Of a DNA stretch of 64,000 bases, positions 9,241-19,784 are shown piece by piece. Source of the DNA: Shinella zoogloeoides (GTDB lineage Bacteria > Pseudomonadota > Alphaproteobacteria > Rhizobiales > Rhizobiaceae); contig NZ_CP132311.1 of NCBI RefSeq assembly GCF_030733845.1, positions 3,764,501 through 3,828,500 of the forward strand. The letters are read 5' to 3'. Within the stretch, counting starts at the first letter, position 1; each line of letters opens with the position of its first letter. A program made the translations under genes and the position numbers. Below the pieces are notes generated by a model. It made no database searches and was not told where the DNA came from. It was given only the letters and a program-made list of their open reading frames with translations.

Positions 9241-9272
9241 AAGGCCGGCGTTTTCGCCGGCCTTCGTCTTTT
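9241..9272. terminator. Bidirectional terminator between Ada-like gene and gpmA
   Basis: A perfect 10-bp stem AAGGCCGGCG / CGCCGGCCTT (9241-9264) with a TTTT loop is followed by CGTCTTTT. Reading the other way, the stem is followed by TTTGCATTTT. It separates two convergent genes. Confidence 0.85.
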
Positions 9273-9286
9273 GTCGTCGGCAGCGC

Positions 9287-9922
9287 TCAGTGCGCGCCGG
9301 ACATGTCCCCGAGCACGTCCTTCGACTTCACGGTCGAATCCGCGTTCAGCACGTAGACCATCGGCACGCCGGTCGCGAGATTCAGCTTCAGGATCTCTTC
9401 CTTGGAAAGCTTGTCGAGCACCATGACGAGCGAGCGCAGCGAATTGCCGTGCGCGGCGACGAGCACCTTCTCGCCGCGCAGCACGCGGGGCAGGATTTCC
9501 GTCAGGTAATAGGGCCACACGCGGGCGCCGGTGTCGCGCAGGCTTTCGCCGCCCGGCGGCGGCACGTCGTAGGAGCGGCGCCAGATATGGACCTGCTCCT
9601 CGCCCCACTTGGCGCGCGCGTCGTCCTTGTTGAGGCCGGACAGGTCGCCGTAGTCGCGCTCGTTCAGCGCCTGGTCGCGGATCGTCTCGAGGCCCTGCTG
9701 GCCGATCTCGTCGAGGATGAGCGTCAGCGTCTTCTGCGCGCGGGTGAGGTCGGAGGTGAATGCGACGTCGAACTTGATGCCCGTCTCGGCAAGCGCCTTG
9801 CCGCCCGTCTTGGCTTCCTCGATGCCGAGCTCCGTCAGGTCAGGGTCACGCCAGCCGGTGAAGAGGTTTTTCAGGTTCCATTCGCTCTGGCCGTGGCGAA
9901 CGAGGACGAGGGTTCCGCTCAT
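9287..9922 (-). CDS. gpmA: 2,3-bisphosphoglycerate-dependent phosphoglycerate mutase
   Basis: Interconverts 3- and 2-phosphoglycerate in glycolysis and gluconeogenesis through a phosphohistidine. The 211-residue protein starts [16 protein letters not shown] with the RHG catalytic histidine; the second histidine is in [14 protein letters not shown] and the acid residue in [11 protein letters not shown]. At 211 residues it is shorter than the 250-residue E. coli enzyme but matches the rhizobial form. The dispersed palindrome at 9941-9990 lies just upstream, between it and dapB. Confidence 0.96.
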   Translation of the reverse strand: MSGTLVLVRHGQSEWNLKNLFTGWRDPDLTELGIEEAKTGGKALAETGIKFDVAFTSDLTRAQKTLTLILDEIGQQGLETIRDQALNERDYGDLSGLNKDDARAKWGEEQVHIWRRSYDVPPPGGESLRDTGARVWPYYLTEILPRVLRGEKVLVAAHGNSLRSLVMVLDKLSKEEILKLNLATGVPMVYVLNADSTVKSKDVLGDMSGAH

Positions 9923-9940
9923 GGGGTCTGTCTCCGATGG

Positions 9941-9990
9941 TTAGAGCATCGTTCCGAAACGTGGATAGCCGTTTCGGAAAAACGATGCGG
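9941..9990. repeat. Dispersed rhizobial palindrome upstream of gpmA
   Basis: GCATCGTT pairs with AACGATGC and CCGAAAC with GTTTCGG (arms 9946-9960 and 9971-9988, with a 3-base bulge). The layout is that of the abundant AGAGCAT-type palindromes found between genes in rhizobia. It sits in the 76-base gap between dapB and gpmA. Confidence 0.6.
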
Positions 9991-9998
9991 CAGGAAAG

Positions 9999-10817
9999 TC
10001 AATTGAGCCCGAGCACGTCGAGCATGGAATAGAGGCCGGGCTTCTTGTCGCGCGCCCAGAGCGCCGCCTTGACGGCGCCGCGGGCGAAGATCGTGCGGTC
10101 GGTCGCGCTGTGCGACAGCGTCACCGTCTCGCCCTCGCCGGCGATCACCACCGAATGTTCGCCGATGACCGAGCCGCCGCGCAGCGTGGCAAAGCCGATC
10201 GTGCCCAAAGGCCGCGGGCCGGTATGCCCGTCGCGCACGCGCACGGAATTCTCCGCCAGCGAAACGCCGCGGCCACTGGCGGCGGCATTGCCGAGCAGAA
10301 GCGCGGTGCCGGAGGGGGCGTCGACCTTGTGCTTGTGGTGCATTTCCAGCACTTCGATGTCCCAGTCGTCGGGACCGAGCGCGCGCGCGGCTGTTTCCGT
10401 CAGCACGCCCAGAAGGTTGACGCCGAGGCTCATATTGCCGGATTTCATGATGCGGGCATGGCGGGCGGCGGCCTTGATCTTCTCCTCGTCCTCGGCCGAG
10501 CAGCCGGTCGTGCCGATGACATGGACGATGCGCGCCTGGGCGGCGAGGCCGGCAAATTCGATCGTCGCGGCCGGTGCGGTGAAGTCGAGCACGCCCTCGC
10601 CCGCGACGAAGGCTTCGAGCGGCTTGTCGGTGATGGCAACGCCGATCGGGCCGAGGCCGGCGAGCTCCCCGGCATCGCGGCCGACGAAGGGCGAGCCCTC
10701 CCGTTCCACGGCGGCGAACACCTCGGCGCCCTCGATGGCGTGGATCGTGCGGATCAGCGTCTGGCCCATGCGGCCGGCGGCCCCGACGACGACCAGCTTC
10801 ATTGCGTTGCCGCTCAT
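9999..10817 (-). CDS. dapB: 4-hydroxy-tetrahydrodipicolinate reductase
   Basis: NAD(P)H-dependent reductase of the diaminopimelate/lysine pathway. The 272-residue protein has the Rossmann motif [11 protein letters not shown], the segment VIGTTGCS and the active-site signature [15 protein letters not shown]. The ATG at 10817 ([12 protein letters not shown]) is chosen over the upstream in-frame start because it follows the AGGAACGAGAT ribosome binding region and begins just before the nucleotide fold. It lies 19 bases downstream of the MsbA-like gene and may share its transcript. Confidence 0.97.
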   Translation of the reverse strand: MSGNAMKLVVVGAAGRMGQTLIRTIHAIEGAEVFAAVEREGSPFVGRDAGELAGLGPIGVAITDKPLEAFVAGEGVLDFTAPAATIEFAGLAAQARIVHVIGTTGCSAEDEEKIKAAARHARIMKSGNMSLGVNLLGVLTETAARALGPDDWDIEVLEMHHKHKVDAPSGTALLLGNAAASGRGVSLAENSVRVRDGHTGPRPLGTIGFATLRGGSVIGEHSVVIAGEGETVTLSHSATDRTIFARGAVKAALWARDKKPGLYSMLDVLGLN

Positions 10818-10836
10818 ATCTCGTTCCTGTCCGTTG

Positions 10837-12630
10837 TTATTTGCCCGTGCTGCCGGCGGGCGCCTGAAGATTGTGGAGGCGAGCGTAAAGGCCGTTCTCG
10901 CGGGCCGCAAGCGCCTCGTGCGTGCCCTCCTCGGCGACCATGCCGTCCTGCATCACGATGATCTTGTCGGCGCGCACGACGGTTGACAGCCGGTGCGCGA
11001 TGACGACGACGGTACGCCCGCTCATCGCCTCGTCCAGCGCCTTCTGCACGGCCTGTTCGGATTCGGTGTCGAGCGCTGAGGTCGCCTCGTCGAGCAGCAG
11101 GATCGGCGCGTTGCGCACCAGGGCGCGGGCGATGGACAGCCGCTGGCGCTGGCCGCCGGACAGCGTCACGCCGTTCTCGCCGACGGGCGTGTCGTAGCCG
11201 AGCGGCTGGGCGAGGATGAAATCGTGCGCATAGGCATGGCGCGCCGCTTCCTCGATCTCGGCGTCGCTCGCCTCGGGCCGGCCGTAGCGGATGTTGTCGC
11301 GGATCGTGCCCTCGAAGAGATAGGGCTGCTGGGAAACGTAGGCGATGGCGTTGCGGAGCGACTGCTTGGTCACATGCGCGATGTCCTGCCCGTCGATTAA
11401 AATTTCGCCGTCCACCGGATCGTAGAAGCGCGGAATGAGGCTGATGACGGTGGACTTGCCGGCGCCGGAGGGGCCGACGAGCGCCGTCGTCCTGCCGCCC
11501 TCGGCGGTGAAGGACACGCCCTTGAGGATCGTCTCGTTCTCAGAATAGCCGAAGCGCACGTCCTTGAAGGTGATGCTGGCGTCGGAAATGGCGAGCGGCC
11601 TTGCATCGGCAAGGTCGGCTTGGCGGGGCTTCAGGTCGAGGATCTCGTAGATCATGCGCGCATTGACGGCCGCGCGCTCCAGCGAGACCTGCAGGCGGGC
11701 GAGGCGGCGCGCCGGATCGTAGGCCATCAGCAGCGCGGCGACGAAGGAGAAGAAGGCGCCCGGCATCACGCCGCTGTAGATCGAGCGATAGGCCGCATAG
11801 GCGAGCACGCCGGAGATGGCGAAGCCCGCGAAGGTCTCGGTCATCGGCGCGGTGCGCTCGGTCAGCCGCGCGATGCGGTTCGAACGGCTTTCGGCCTCGT
11901 CGATGATCGCCTCGACCTTGCCCTTGAGCTGTGCCTCCATGGTGAAGGCCTTGACGATGCTGATGCCCTGGATCGTCTCCTGCATGGCGCCGAGCACGTG
12001 GCTGTTCAGCTCCACCGCCTCGCGCGTCGCGCTGCGCAGGCGCTTGGAGACGTAGCGCAGGCCCAGCAGCAGCGGCGGCGCGACGACGAAGACGAGCAGC
12101 GTCAGCAGCCAGTCCTTGGAGATCATCACGCCGATGAGCGCGACCAGCGTCAGCACGTCGCGGGCAAGCGAGGTGACGGTCATGTTCAGCACGTCCCTGA
12201 TGCCGGTGACGTTCTGGCTGATCTGGGCGGCAAGGTAGGCCGAGCGCGATTCGTTGAAGAAACCGACGCTGAGCGCCATCAGGTGCGAATAGAGCCGGCG
12301 CTGGTAGCGCGCGACGATGTTGTTGCCGATCTTGGAGAGGATGACCGCTTCGTAATAGGTGGCGAAGCCGCGCAGCACGAAGGCGGCGAAGATCGCGCCG
12401 CAGATGAGCATGACGAGGTCGGCGCGCTTGTTGGCAAAGGCCTCGTTGACCACCGCTTCCATGATCCAGGCGGTGAACGCCGTCGTCAGCGCGACCACCA
12501 TGAGGCAGCCGATGGCGATGGCATAGCCACGCACATGCTCGCGGCCGTTTTCGGCGATGACACGCTTGAGCACGGTGGCGACGGTGTCGGAGCTGACGGG
12601 ATGGCGCTCGGTTCGACTCTGATCGGCCAA
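10837..12630 (-). CDS. msbA: ABC transporter, fused permease/ATPase, MsbA-like lipid exporter
   Basis: A half-transporter of 597 residues that would work as a homodimer in the inner membrane. Six transmembrane helices occupy about 20-325. The ATPase domain has Walker [10 protein letters not shown], signature [15 protein letters not shown], Walker [13 protein letters not shown] and the H-loop VIAHRLST. It is closest by eye to MsbA-type lipid A flippases or rhizobial homologues; export of another lipid or glycan cannot be excluded from sequence. It ends 19 bases before dapB. Confidence 0.88.
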   Translation of the reverse strand: MADQSRTERHPVSSDTVATVLKRVIAENGREHVRGYAIAIGCLMVVALTTAFTAWIMEAVVNEAFANKRADLVMLICGAIFAAFVLRGFATYYEAVILSKIGNNIVARYQRRLYSHLMALSVGFFNESRSAYLAAQISQNVTGIRDVLNMTVTSLARDVLTLVALIGVMISKDWLLTLLVFVVAPPLLLGLRYVSKRLRSATREAVELNSHVLGAMQETIQGISIVKAFTMEAQLKGKVEAIIDEAESRSNRIARLTERTAPMTETFAGFAISGVLAYAAYRSIYSGVMPGAFFSFVAALLMAYDPARRLARLQVSLERAAVNARMIYEILDLKPRQADLADARPLAISDASITFKDVRFGYSENETILKGVSFTAEGGRTTALVGPSGAGKSTVISLIPRFYDPVDGEILIDGQDIAHVTKQSLRNAIAYVSQQPYLFEGTIRDNIRYGRPEASDAEIEEAARHAYAHDFILAQPLGYDTPVGENGVTLSGGQRQRLSIARALVRNAPILLLDEATSALDTESEQAVQKALDEAMSGRTVVVIAHRLSTVVRADKIIVMQDGMVAEEGTHEALAARENGLYARLHNLQAPAGSTGK

Positions 12631-12750
12631 TAACTTGACTTTCCTGCACGGTCTCGACGACGGCCGGCCAAGACCGGTCCGCCCGCCGCTCTATAGGGTG
12701 TCAGTCTGTCTTTGGCGAGTCCGGGCGACGGCAAAGCCTGCCGGGACGTC

Positions 12751-13776
12751 TCACCTTTTCCAGTGGCGTCCCTCGGTTGCAACACCGAAGCGATCCGGCA
12801 TGCGGGCGAAGGCGGCAAGGCCGGCAAGGGCGGCGACCGGATGGGTGACCACATAGGTCGGGATGGATTTCAGGAGCGCGCTGTGCGGCGCCTTGTCCTC
12901 GAAGGCGGCGCGGAATTCCGGGCCGCGCAGGGCCGGCAGGATCTTCTGCGAGATGCCGCCGGCGAGGAACACGCCGCCCTTGGCCATGAAGATCATCGCC
13001 ATGTCGCCGGCCACGCGCCCGAGATAGGTGGAAAACAGTGCAACGGTTTCGATCGCCGCGCGGTCCTCCTGCGAAAGCGCCTTTCCGGTGACGTCGGCCG
13101 GCTTTTCCAGCGGCGCATCGACGCCGTCGGCGGCCGAGACGGCGCGGTAGATGTTCATGATGCCGCGCCCGCAAAGCAACTGCTCGGCGGAGATGCGCCC
13201 CTCGATCGGCTCCAGGAAAGGCCAGATCTGGTAGTCGCGCTCGCTGCGTGGACCGACATCGACATGGCCACCTTCGCCGGGAACGGGAATCCAGCTGTTG
13301 CGGGCGTGGACGAGGCCGGCGACGCCGAGGCCGGTGCCGGGGCCGAGCACGGCGCGCGAGGAGGCCGGGCGCTCGATGCCGGGCCCGATCTTCTCGCGGT
13401 CGCTATCGCCGAGCGAGGCGACGGCAAGCGCCTGCGCCTCGAAGTCGTTGACGAGCAGCACGTCGTCGAAGCCGAGATTGGCGATCATGTCGCGCGGGCG
13501 CACCACCCAGGGGCAGTTGGTCAGCGGCACCTCGTCGCCCTCGATAGGGCCGGCCAGCGCCAGGATGGCCGAGCGCGGCTGCACCGAGCTCTTGTCGAGG
13601 ATGCACTGCTGGAGCGCGTCGTCGATGTTCGGGAAATCGGCCGTCTGGACGATCGGAAACTGTTTCGGCTCGGCGAAGGCGTCGACCAGCAGCGCGAAGC
13701 GCGCATTGGTTCCGCCGATATCGCCGACGAGGATGGGGAAGGGGAGGTTTATGTCGTCGTTCGGCCGTGCCATCAA
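12751..13776 (-). CDS. glk: Glucokinase
   Basis: ATP-dependent phosphorylation of glucose to glucose 6-phosphate. The 341-residue product has the proteobacterial GlkA pattern: phosphate loop [14 protein letters not shown], and adenosine motif [12 protein letters not shown] near 147-158. EGGHVDVGP is the sugar-binding ExGH segment, and a C-terminal [13 protein letters not shown] completes the actin-like ATPase fold. The first two codons are both ATG; either can be the start. mgsA lies 59 bases upstream. Confidence 0.96.
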   Translation of the reverse strand: MMARPNDDINLPFPILVGDIGGTNARFALLVDAFAEPKQFPIVQTADFPNIDDALQQCILDKSSVQPRSAILALAGPIEGDEVPLTNCPWVVRPRDMIANLGFDDVLLVNDFEAQALAVASLGDSDREKIGPGIERPASSRAVLGPGTGLGVAGLVHARNSWIPVPGEGGHVDVGPRSERDYQIWPFLEPIEGRISAEQLLCGRGIMNIYRAVSAADGVDAPLEKPADVTGKALSQEDRAAIETVALFSTYLGRVAGDMAMIFMAKGGVFLAGGISQKILPALRGPEFRAAFEDKAPHSALLKSIPTYVVTHPVAALAGLAAFARMPDRFGVATEGRHWKR

Positions 13777-13835
13777 GCTGTCCCGTTCTTTTGCGCGGAT
13801 GGTGCGCCTTGGCTATTCCAAGACGAAGGTTGCCG

Positions 13836-14216
13836 TCAATCGGTCGCGAAGTCGAGCAGGTCTTCCGCCGTCGCGCGGTTCAGCGCCATCGGGATGTCGT
13901 AGACGATCGCCAGCCGCATCAGTGCCTTCACGTCCACGTCGTGCGGCATGGGGGTGAGCGGATCGACGAAGAAGATGAGGAGATCGACCTCGCCGGTCGC
14001 GATCAGCGCGCCGATCTGCTGGTCGCCGCCGAGCGGCCCGCTCTTGAGGCGCGTCACGTCAAGGCCGGGACAGGCTTCCAGCACGCGCCCGCCGGTCGTG
14101 CCGGTGGCGACGATCTTCGCCTGCGCCAGCACCTTCTCGTTCTGCTGCGCGAAGGTCGCCATGTCGTCCTTCTTCTCGTCATGCGCGATGAGCGCAATGC
14201 ATTTCCGGCGCGACAT
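13836..14216 (-). CDS. mgsA: Methylglyoxal synthase
   Basis: Converts dihydroxyacetone phosphate to methylglyoxal and phosphate, a bypass of lower glycolysis. The 126-residue enzyme shows [12 protein letters not shown] at the N terminus, ATGTTG for phosphate binding, the [12 protein letters not shown] segment with the catalytic aspartate, and [13 protein letters not shown] with the conserved histidine. It lies just upstream of glk on the same strand, so both act around triose and hexose phosphates. Confidence 0.96.
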   Translation of the reverse strand: MSRRKCIALIAHDEKKDDMATFAQQNEKVLAQAKIVATGTTGGRVLEACPGLDVTRLKSGPLGGDQQIGALIATGEVDLLIFFVDPLTPMPHDVDVKALMRLAIVYDIPMALNRATAEDLLDFATD

Positions 14217-14270
14217 GGGCGTTCCTCGTGGCTCGACGGGGTTATTTAAATCGATTTGAACGCCTTATAC

Positions 14271-14302
14271 AAAAGCGGCGGGACCTTGAAAAGCCCCGCC
14301 GC
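14271..14302 (-). terminator. Terminator of mepA
   Basis: GCGGCGGG (14275-14282) pairs with CCCGCCGC (14295-14302), with an inner CTT/AAG helper stem. On the minus strand it is followed by TTTTGTAT. It lies 9 bases after the mepA stop. Confidence 0.7.
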
Positions 14303-14310
14303 CGGATCGG

Positions 14311-15363
14311 TTACTGGAACGGCCGCGTAATGGGGATCGGCCCGATGGCCGGCAGCATCGTATCGGCGGCGATCACCGATTCGATCGTGCGGCCCGCATC
14401 GCCGCCGTTGCCGGAGAAGGCGAGCGCGGTCGAGACGCCGCCATTGCCCTGCCAGGTCACTTCCTCTTCGGAAGCCGGCGAGGGGCCGGCGAGGACCGTG
14501 CGGCAGGCCTTCGGCAGATCGGACATCTTGACGTACCAGGGCTTTACGGGCTTGGCGTCCTTCTTCGGTTTCGGCTTGGCCCACGGCTCCTTGGTGAACC
14601 ACCAGGCAAGCGAGGCATCGCAGCCGTCGCCGGCCGGCACCCTTGCCTGCGGCTTGCAGCCCGACGCGCCCTCCGGGCACTTGATGCGGATGTGGAAATG
14701 CTCGTCGTGGCCGTAGATCGGCCGCACCTTGCCGAGCAGCGAACGGTCGCCCTGCCAGGTCTCGCAGAGCTTCTTCTTGATCGCCGGATTGACGAAGACG
14801 CGGTCGACCTGCGGGTAGCTCGCCGCCTTCATGACGAGCCTTGCATGGGTGGCCGTCCAGCGTCGCGAATCGACCGTCAGGAACTTGCGCTTGTCGAGCA
14901 TGGAAGTGAAGGGCAGCTTTTCGCGCTCGGCGGCCGAAAGCCGCTGGTCGGGCATCGGCGTGAACCAGATGTCGGCGTCGAGGCCGACCTGGTGCGAGGC
15001 ATGGCCGGACAGCATCGGCCCGCCGCGCGGCTGCGAGATGTCGCCGAGCAGTAGCCCCGGCCAGCCGAGCTGCTGCGCGTCCTGCGAGAACCGCTCCAGA
15101 AGCGCGATCATGTCGGGATGGCCCCAGCGCCGGTTGCGCGACAGGCGCATCGCCTGCCAGGCCGGCCCGTCGGTCGGGATCGCCACCGCACCGGCAATGC
15201 AGCCCTTGGCGTAGGAGCCATAGGGGCTCGCGGCGAGCTGTGCCGGCAGGCGCTTGGCCCCGAACAGCTCCTTGGCGGGTCGTTCCTCGGCGGCAAGCGG
15301 GGAGGCGAGCGCGCCGAGCGCAAGGCCGGCGGCGATCAGGCAGGTGGTCAGTCGGGAAAGCAT
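14311..15363 (-). CDS. mepA: Penicillin-insensitive murein endopeptidase
   Basis: A periplasmic LAS-family zinc metallopeptidase that cuts D-Ala-mDAP cross-links in peptidoglycan. The 350-residue precursor has a signal peptide ending near PLAAEE. Zinc ligands are visible in SGHASHQVGLDADIWF (His and Asp) and HDEHFHIRIKCPEG (His-x-His). The C-terminal stretch after about residue 240 is low in conserved motifs. ATG 15363 gives a normal signal peptide; upstream in-frame starts add a charged tail. It is divergent from yejA, with 195 bases between them containing no clear site. Confidence 0.93.
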   Translation of the reverse strand: MLSRLTTCLIAAGLALGALASPLAAEERPAKELFGAKRLPAQLAASPYGSYAKGCIAGAVAIPTDGPAWQAMRLSRNRRWGHPDMIALLERFSQDAQQLGWPGLLLGDISQPRGGPMLSGHASHQVGLDADIWFTPMPDQRLSAAEREKLPFTSMLDKRKFLTVDSRRWTATHARLVMKAASYPQVDRVFVNPAIKKKLCETWQGDRSLLGKVRPIYGHDEHFHIRIKCPEGASGCKPQARVPAGDGCDASLAWWFTKEPWAKPKPKKDAKPVKPWYVKMSDLPKACRTVLAGPSPASEEEVTWQGNGGVSTALAFSGNGGDAGRTIESVIAADTMLPAIGPIPITRPFQ

Positions 15364-15558
15364 GGGATGCGCTGGCATTGTCCGTCTCGAAAGTCGCAAT
15401 CGTTGCAAAAGGCTAAAGGATCATCCTTTCGCAGAAGTGAATCCGCGGCCGGAATAGGCGCGGTAAAAACCGCCGCTTTGATGGCAGGCCTGTCAATTGC
15501 CCGGATTTTGCCTATTCTCTCAGCCATGCTTCGGCAAAGGATACGAAAGGGAATTGGC

Positions 15559-17400
15559 ATGCATGCAGCCTTCGGAAAAATGGTGTTCACCACGGCGCTC
15601 GCCCTCTCGCTGGCGGTCGCGGCCGGTGCGAAGGCCGAGGAGCCGGTCTGGCGCACCGGCATTTCCACCATCGGCGAATTGAAGCGTCCCGACGGCTTTG
15701 CGCATTTCGACTATGTCAATCCCGACGCGCCGAAAGGCGGCGAGCTGAAACTGTCCGAAACCGGTACCTACGACACGTTCAACCCCATCCTTTCCAAGGG
15801 CCAGCCGGCAACCGGCGTCGCATCCCTCGTCTTCGACACGCTGCTGAAATCCGCCGAGGACGAGATCACCGCCTCCTACGGCCTGCTGGCCGAAGGCGTT
15901 TCCTATCCTGACGACATCTCCTCCGCGACCTTCCGCCTGCGGGCAGAGGCGAAATGGGCGGACGGCCAGCCGGTGACGCCCGAGGACGTGATCTTCTCCT
16001 TCGAGAAGTCGAAGGAACACAATCCGCTCCTCGCCAACTATTACCGGCATGTCGTTTCGGCGGAAAAGACCGGCGAGCGCGACGTCACCTTCCGTTTCGA
16101 CGAGAAGAACAACCAGGAGCTTCCCAACATTCTCGGCCAGTTCCAGATCGTGCCGAAGCATTGGTGGGAAGGGACGGATGCGAAGGGCAACAAGCGCGAT
16201 ATCGGCCGCACGACACTGGAGCCGGTCATGGGTTCCGGGCCGTACAGGATCGCGTCCTTCCAGGCGGGCGGCTCGATCCGCTTCGAGCGGCGTGACGACT
16301 ACTGGGGCAAGGACCTCAACGTGAATGTCGGCCAGAACAATTTCGGTGCGATCACCTATACGTTCTTCGGCGACAGGAACGTGGAATTCGAGGCGTTCCG
16401 CGCCGGCAATGTCGATTTCTACCGCGACAACAGCTCCAGCCACTGGATGACGGCCTATGATTTCCCGGCCGCGAAGGACGGCCGCGTCGTGCGCGAGGAG
16501 ATCGAGAACCCGCTGCGCGCCACCGGCATCATGCAGGCCTTCGTGCCGAACCTGCGCCGGGAGAAGTTCAAAGACCAGCGGGTGCGCGAGGCGCTGAACT
16601 ACGCCTACGATTTCGAGAGCCTCAACCGCAATCTCTCCTTCGGCCGGCTCAACCGCATCGACAGCTACTTCTGGGGCACCGAGCTTGCCTCCTCAGGCCT
16701 GCCGGAGGGCCGCGAGAAGGAGATCCTGGAAGAGTTGAAGGACAAGGTTCCGCCCGCCGTCTTCACCACGCCCTACACCAATCCCGTGGCCGGCGATGCC
16801 AAGAAGGCGCGTGAGAACCTGCGCAAGGCCATGACGCTCTTCAAGGAAGCGGGCTACGAATTGAAGAACAGGAAGCTGGTCAACGTGAAGACCGGCGAGC
16901 CCTTCGGCATCGAGATCCTCCTGTCCAACCCGTCGCAGGAGCGCACGGTCCTGCCCTATATCAAGAGCCTGACCGATATCGGCATCGATGCCCGCATCCG
17001 CACGGTCGATGCCTCGCAATACACCAACCGCGTGCGCAGCTTCGACTATGACATGATCTACGGCATCTGGGCGCAGTCGCTGGTGCCGGGCAACGAGCAG
17101 ATCGACTATTGGGGTTCCTCCTCGGTCGACCAGCAGGGCTCGCGCAACTATGCCGGCATCGCCGATCCGGCGATCGACGAACTGATCCGCAGGATCATCT
17201 TCGCCCCGAACCGCGATGAACTGGTGGCGACCACCCATGCGCTCGACCGCGTGCTGCTGGCCCATCACTATCTCGTGCCGATGTTCTATTCCAAGTCGGT
17301 GCAGGTCGCCTACTGGAAGCACCTCGCCCGCCCGCAGGAACTGCCCTATTACGGCCTCGGTTTCCCGGATGTCTGGTGGTCGAAGAACGCGGCCAAGTGA
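15559..17400 (+). CDS. yejA: Peptide ABC transporter substrate-binding protein YejA
   Basis: The periplasmic receptor of the YejABEF importer, solute-binding family 5. The 613-residue precursor has a signal peptide (cleavage after about AGAKAEE) and the YejA-type start of the mature protein, then FAHFDYVNPDAPKGGELKL. In E. coli YejABEF imports microcin C, and in Brucella and Sinorhizobium it gives resistance to host antimicrobial peptides, so peptide uptake is the likely role. The ATG at 15559 is preceded by GAAAGGGAATT. Much longer in-frame extension upstream is antisense to mepA and not coding. Confidence 0.94.
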   Translation: MHAAFGKMVFTTALALSLAVAAGAKAEEPVWRTGISTIGELKRPDGFAHFDYVNPDAPKGGELKLSETGTYDTFNPILSKGQPATGVASLVFDTLLKSAEDEITASYGLLAEGVSYPDDISSATFRLRAEAKWADGQPVTPEDVIFSFEKSKEHNPLLANYYRHVVSAEKTGERDVTFRFDEKNNQELPNILGQFQIVPKHWWEGTDAKGNKRDIGRTTLEPVMGSGPYRIASFQAGGSIRFERRDDYWGKDLNVNVGQNNFGAITYTFFGDRNVEFEAFRAGNVDFYRDNSSSHWMTAYDFPAAKDGRVVREEIENPLRATGIMQAFVPNLRREKFKDQRVREALNYAYDFESLNRNLSFGRLNRIDSYFWGTELASSGLPEGREKEILEELKDKVPPAVFTTPYTNPVAGDAKKARENLRKAMTLFKEAGYELKNRKLVNVKTGEPFGIEILLSNPSQERTVLPYIKSLTDIGIDARIRTVDASQYTNRVRSFDYDMIYGIWAQSLVPGNEQIDYWGSSSVDQQGSRNYAGIADPAIDELIRRIIFAPNRDELVATTHALDRVLLAHHYLVPMFYSKSVQVAYWKHLARPQELPYYGLGFPDVWWSKNAAK

Positions 17401-17467
17401 CATTGGTCAAATGAGCCGGGGCTTGCGCCGTGCGGCGTCCTCGGCTCCATATAGCGGTGACGAATCA

Positions 17468-17487
17468 CCGCCGCGCCATGGCGGCGG
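17468..17487 (+). repeat. Hairpin in the yejA-yejB intergenic gap
   Basis: CCGCCGC pairs with GCGGCGG around GCCATG, giving a 7-bp stem in the 168-base gap between yejA and yejB. No T-run follows. Such hairpins often stabilise the receptor mRNA upstream of permease genes, but that is inference here. The rest of the gap shows nothing recognisable. Confidence 0.4.
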
Positions 17488-17568
17488 AACAACGGAAGGG
17501 TTGGGCTTGAGCGACGGGACTGCGCCAGAACGGGAAGACCGGCAACGGGCTGTGGCGGGTAGCTGCTG

Positions 17569-18645
17569 ATGGGCGCCTATATCCTGCGCCGCATCCTGCT
17601 GATGATCCCGACGATCTTCGGCATCATGGCGATTTCCTTCGCGATCGTGCAGTTCGCGCCGGGCGGCCCGGTCGAGCAGGTCATTTCCGACCTCACCAGC
17701 CAGGGCGGCGGCGACCGGCTCTCGGGCGGCGGCGACATGCTGCAGGAGGTTGGGCAGGACAGCGCCTATCGCGGCGCGCGCGGCCTCGATCCGGAATTCA
17801 TCGCCAAGCTGGAAAAGCAGTTCGGCTTCGACAAGCCGCCGCTCGAGCGCTTCTTCACGATGATGTGGGACTATATGCGCTTCGATTTCGGCGAGAGCTT
17901 CTTCCGCAACGTCTCCGTGGTCGATCTCATCGCCCAGAAGATGCCGGTCTCCATCTCGCTCGGCGTGTGGATCCTCGTCTTTTCCTACGCCATCTCCATC
18001 CCGCTCGGCATCCGCAAGGCGGTGCATGACGGCTCGGCCTTCGACGTGTGGACCTCCGGCGTCATCATCGTCGGCTACGCGGTGCCGAGCTTCCTCTTCG
18101 GCATCCTCCTGATCGTGCTCTTCGCCGGCGGGTCCTTCCTCGACTGGTTTCCGCTGCGCGGCATCGTCTCGGACAATTTCGACAGCCTCGCCTGGTGGCA
18201 GAAGCCGCTCGACTACATGTGGCACATGACGCTGCCGCTGATCACGCTGCTCCTGTCCGCCTTCGCCACCACGACGCTGCTCACGAAGAACTCCTTCATC
18301 GACGAGATCAAGAAGCAGTACGTCACCACCGCCCGCGCGAAGGGCCTCACCGAGACGCAGGTGCTCTACGGCCACGTCTTCCGCAACGCCATGCTGATCA
18401 TCATCGCCGGCTTCCCCGGCGCCTTCATCTCCGCCTTCTTCACCGGCTCGCTGCTGATCGAATACATCTTCTCGCTCGATGGCCTCGGCCGCCTCGGCTA
18501 TGATTCCATCGTGCGGCGCGACTATCCCATCGTCTTCGCGACGCTCTTCATCTTCTCGCTGATGGGCCTCGTCGTCTCCCTCGTCTCCGACCTCATCTAC
18601 ACCTGGGTCGATCCGCGCATCGACTTCGAGCGGAGGGACGTGTGA
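17569..18645 (+). CDS. yejB: Peptide ABC transporter permease YejB
   Basis: A 358-residue inner membrane permease of the DppB/OppB type. It starts [19 protein letters not shown], typical of this family, and has about six membrane helices. The cytoplasmic EAA loop that contacts the ATPase is visible around [21 protein letters not shown]. The long periplasmic loop after helix 1 (about 40-120) is characteristic of YejB. The stop TGA overlaps the yejE start (TGATG). Confidence 0.95.
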   Translation: MGAYILRRILLMIPTIFGIMAISFAIVQFAPGGPVEQVISDLTSQGGGDRLSGGGDMLQEVGQDSAYRGARGLDPEFIAKLEKQFGFDKPPLERFFTMMWDYMRFDFGESFFRNVSVVDLIAQKMPVSISLGVWILVFSYAISIPLGIRKAVHDGSAFDVWTSGVIIVGYAVPSFLFGILLIVLFAGGSFLDWFPLRGIVSDNFDSLAWWQKPLDYMWHMTLPLITLLLSAFATTTLLTKNSFIDEIKKQYVTTARAKGLTETQVLYGHVFRNAMLIIIAGFPGAFISAFFTGSLLIEYIFSLDGLGRLGYDSIVRRDYPIVFATLFIFSLMGLVVSLVSDLIYTWVDPRIDFERRDV

Positions 18646-19784
18646 TGAGCGCGGTCACGGATATCAAACCGGTCGCCCCGCCTCGCAAGGGCCTGCTCTC
18701 GCCGACCAACCTGCGGCGCTGGGAGAATTTCAAGGCGAACCGGCGCGGCTACTGGTCGCTCTGGATCTTCCTCGTCATCTTCGTGCTCAGCCTCTTTGCC
18801 GAATGCATCGCCAACGACCGGCCGATCCTCGCCTCCTACAAGGGCGAGCTGCTCTTCCCCGTCGTCATCGACTATCCGGAGGAGAAGTTCGGCGGGTTCC
18901 TCGCCGAGACCGACTACCGCTCCGATTTCATCACGGAGGAGATCGAGGCGAACGGCTGGATGATCTGGCCGCCAATCCGCTATTCCTACAGCTCGACCAA
19001 TTCCAACATCCCGCATTCCGCCCCGACGAAACCCTTCTGGCTGATGTCCGGGGAGGAGCGCTGCGCCGGCTATCCGAACGGCGCGGCGGACCCCAACTGC
19101 AACTGGAGCAACCTCAACTGGCTCGGCACGGACGACCAGGCGCGCGACGTGCTCGCCCGCGTCATCTACGGTTTCCGCATCTCGGTGCTGTTCGGCCTGG
19201 CGCTCACCATCGCCTCTGCCGTCGTCGGCGTGACGGCGGGCGCCATCCAGGGCTATTTCGGCGGCTGGACCGATCTTCTGATGCAGCGTTTCATCGAGAT
19301 CTGGTCCTCGATGCCGGTGCTCTACATCCTGCTCATCATCGCCGCCATCCTGCCGCCCGGCTTCTGGATCCTGCTTTCCATCATGCTGCTCTTCTCCTGG
19401 GTCGGCTTCGTCGGCGTGGTGCGCGCAGAATTCCTGCGCGCCCGCAATTTCGAATATGTCAGGGCGGCGCGCGCGCTCGGCGTCGGCAACGTCACGATCA
19501 TGTACCGGCACCTCCTGCCGAACGCGATGGTCGCCACGCTCACCTTCCTGCCCTTCATCCTCTCCGGCTCGATCACCACGCTGACCTCGCTCGATTTCCT
19601 CGGCTTCGGCATGCCGCCCGGCTCGCCCTCGCTGGGTGAATTGATCGCGCAGGGCAAGGAGAACCTTCAGGCGCCGTGGCTCGGCCTCACCGCCTTCGCC
19701 GTCATGTCCCTCATGCTGTCACTGCTGATCTTCGTCGGCGAAGCGACGCGTGACGCCTTCGATCCGAGGAAGACCTTCCGGTGA
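18645..19784 (+). CDS. yejE: Peptide ABC transporter permease YejE
   Basis: A 379-residue permease of the DppC/OppC type. The N-terminal cytoplasmic segment is followed by helix 1 (about 40-58), a long YejE-specific periplasmic insertion to about residue 175, and then five helices. The EAA loop is at RAARALGVGNVTIMYRHLLPN. ATG 18645 overlaps the yejB stop; a GTG three bases earlier is also possible. The end overlaps the yejF start as GTGA. Confidence 0.95.
   Translation: MSAVTDIKPVAPPRKGLLSPTNLRRWENFKANRRGYWSLWIFLVIFVLSLFAECIANDRPILASYKGELLFPVVIDYPEEKFGGFLAETDYRSDFITEEIEANGWMIWPPIRYSYSSTNSNIPHSAPTKPFWLMSGEERCAGYPNGAADPNCNWSNLNWLGTDDQARDVLARVIYGFRISVLFGLALTIASAVVGVTAGAIQGYFGGWTDLLMQRFIEIWSSMPVLYILLIIAAILPPGFWILLSIMLLFSWVGFVGVVRAEFLRARNFEYVRAARALGVGNVTIMYRHLLPNAMVATLTFLPFILSGSITTLTSLDFLGFGMPPGSPSLGELIAQGKENLQAPWLGLTAFAVMSLMLSLLIFVGEATRDAFDPRKTFR

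Noticed and set aside
15118..15558. In-frame upstream extension of yejA over mepA
   Set aside because: It would add about 147 residues before a perfect signal peptide and lies antisense to mepA.
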